64,000 nucleotides of DNA from Mariniphaga sp041687255 (GTDB lineage Bacteria > Bacteroidota > Bacteroidia > Bacteroidales > Prolixibacteraceae): the NCBI GenBank assembly GCA_041687255.1, contig JAWLCL010000011.1, forward strand, positions 62,001 to 126,000, read 5' to 3'. Position numbers and translations under genes: made by a program. The notes beneath the pieces were generated by a model that made no database searches, was not told the origin of the DNA, and saw only the letters and a list, made by a program, of their open reading frames with translations. The stretch's first letter is position 1. The number at the start of each line of letters is the position of its first letter. Below are positions 63,298 through 64,000 of the stretch, one piece after another.

Positions 63298-64000
63298 ATG
63301 AAATCCCGGCATTTGTATATTCTTAGTTTATTATTATTGATTTTCAGTAATTTAATGGCTCAGCATTCTGTTGAAACCATTTCGGAAAAAAGTGCGGAAA
63401 TGGATCCTGCACATAATATCGAAGCATTTAAATATACAGAATCGGAGAATTATGGTTTCTACGATTTGATTTATCAGCGAATGGAATGGCTGGTTGATCC
63501 GGGTATAAGATACATTGGGGGAAAAGTGACATCTTATATTAAAAGCCTTACTGATGAACTGGCGGAGGTTGAGTTCGACATGGATACTGTTTTAATGGTT
63601 GATTCGGTGTTACATGCCGGTAACATTATTGAATTTTCCAGGAACGGGAACAAACTTGTTCTGCATCTTTCAAGATCCCTGGCCAGCGATGAAGTTGATT
63701 CGGTAGCTGTTTTTTATAAGGGAGAACCTGCAAGCTCAGGGTTTGGTTCATTTACCCAATCGGTCCATGGTCCTGACGACATTCCTGTTATCTGGACGCT
63801 TTCTGAACCTTATGGCGCCATGGAATGGTGGCCTTGTAAGCAGTCGCTTTCCGATAAAATTGACTCCATCGATGTAATTGTTATTACGCCTGAACCTTAT
63901 CGTACTGCCGGTAACGGGGTTCTTGTTTCTGAAGAGGTTGCTGACGGATACCGTACTATGCACTGGAAACACCGCTACCCTATAGCAACCTACCTGGTAG
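63298..64000 (+). CDS. M1 family aminopeptidase, N-terminal fragment
   Basis: The gene starts at ATG 63298 and runs off the window after 234 codons. A signal peptide ends near NLMAQ. The beta-rich N-terminal domain of M1 metallopeptidases is visible (YIGGKVTSYIKSL, VFYKGEPASSGFGSF, EPYGAMEWWPCKQSLSDKID), including the DKIDSIDV-type strand before the catalytic domain. The HExxH zinc motif lies beyond the window and cannot be checked. Confidence 0.82.
   Translation, partial: MKSRHLYILSLLLLIFSNLMAQHSVETISEKSAEMDPAHNIEAFKYTESENYGFYDLIYQRMEWLVDPGIRYIGGKVTSYIKSLTDELAEVEFDMDTVLMVDSVLHAGNIIEFSRNGNKLVLHLSRSLASDEVDSVAVFYKGEPASSGFGSFTQSVHGPDDIPVIWTLSEPYGAMEWWPCKQSLSDKIDSIDVIVITPEPYRTAGNGVLVSEEVADGYRTMHWKHRYPIATYLV

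Noticed and set aside
1..64000. tRNA, rRNA, CRISPR, insertion sequence and prophage
   Set aside because: No cloverleaf, rRNA signature, spaced identical repeats, transposase or phage gene was found by reading both strands; a covariance-model scan could still reveal a small RNA.

Overview
The window is one contiguous piece of chromosome, about 42 % GC by eye, from a member of the Bacteroidota, most likely a free-living or marine polysaccharide degrader of the Bacteroidales/Marinilabiliales type. The signs are a type IX secretion C-terminal signal, a GH3-family protein, tandem GH43 enzymes, a CSPSR sulfatase, a YidD protein, an Sb-PDE-like phosphoesterase and TAnnTTTG promoters. The placement is inferred from gene content only. 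No rRNA, tRNA, CRISPR array, insertion sequence or prophage gene was seen.

Layout. 1-5,955: end of dxs, an orphan histidine kinase, a GH3-like acyl-adenylating enzyme, a deoxynucleoside kinase, a convergent PfkB/adenosine-type kinase, and a membrane protein. 5,956-7,293: gene-free region with an 11-bp phased inverted array. 7,294-11,876: four-gene membrane redox operon made of a phosphate-binding-like protein fused to a GcvH-like domain, a Tat-exported four-cluster ferredoxin, an NrfD membrane subunit, and a second GcvH-like membrane protein. 12,125-15,042: TauE exporter followed by three CDP-lipid genes. 15,159-19,417: QueC-like PP-loop enzyme, Tat-lipoprotein sugar isomerase, lipoprotein cytochrome c and a GH2-like lipoprotein. 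19,434-30,775: RhlE helicase, a Tyr/His then Ser/Arg-rich secreted protein, a sulfatase, a perfect 54-bp palindrome next to an orphan Dam methylase, a T9SS cargo protein and an OFA-type transporter. 30,768-43,775: Sua5, two GH43 enzymes, alpha/beta hydrolase, LytTR regulator, MFS transporter, methyltransferase plus YkoF-like protein, FolA, an M14 peptidase and pyrophosphatase. 43,958-54,002: Tat aldo/keto reductase, a surface-polysaccharide group (zincin, flippase, FkbM methyltransferase, glycosyltransferase), a cytochrome c-PQQ dehydrogenase fusion, LolA-like protein, FNR-like reductase and a PHP phosphoesterase. 54,197-58,558: amino-sugar operon (ROK regulator, NagB-LmbE fusion, NagB). 58,562-61,558: zinc-ribbon gene, znuB, znuC, znuA and yidD. 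61,876-64,000: ROK sugar kinase, a second copy of the 11-bp array, and the start of an M1 aminopeptidase.

How the genes fit together. Much of the window serves capture and breakdown of complex glycans: secreted GH43, GH2-like and sulfatase enzymes release sugars, and NagB proteins and the ROK kinase feed them into glycolysis. Exported oxidoreductases (Tat aldo/keto reductase, cytochrome c-PQQ dehydrogenase, lipoprotein cytochrome c with a sugar isomerase) suggest oxidation of sugars outside the cytoplasm.

The items most worth following are the redox operon, whose H-protein-like domains lack the lipoyl lysine at its usual position; the two dispersed 11-bp-period inverted arrays; the 54-bp perfect palindrome; and a NagB with valine at the position of catalytic Glu148.
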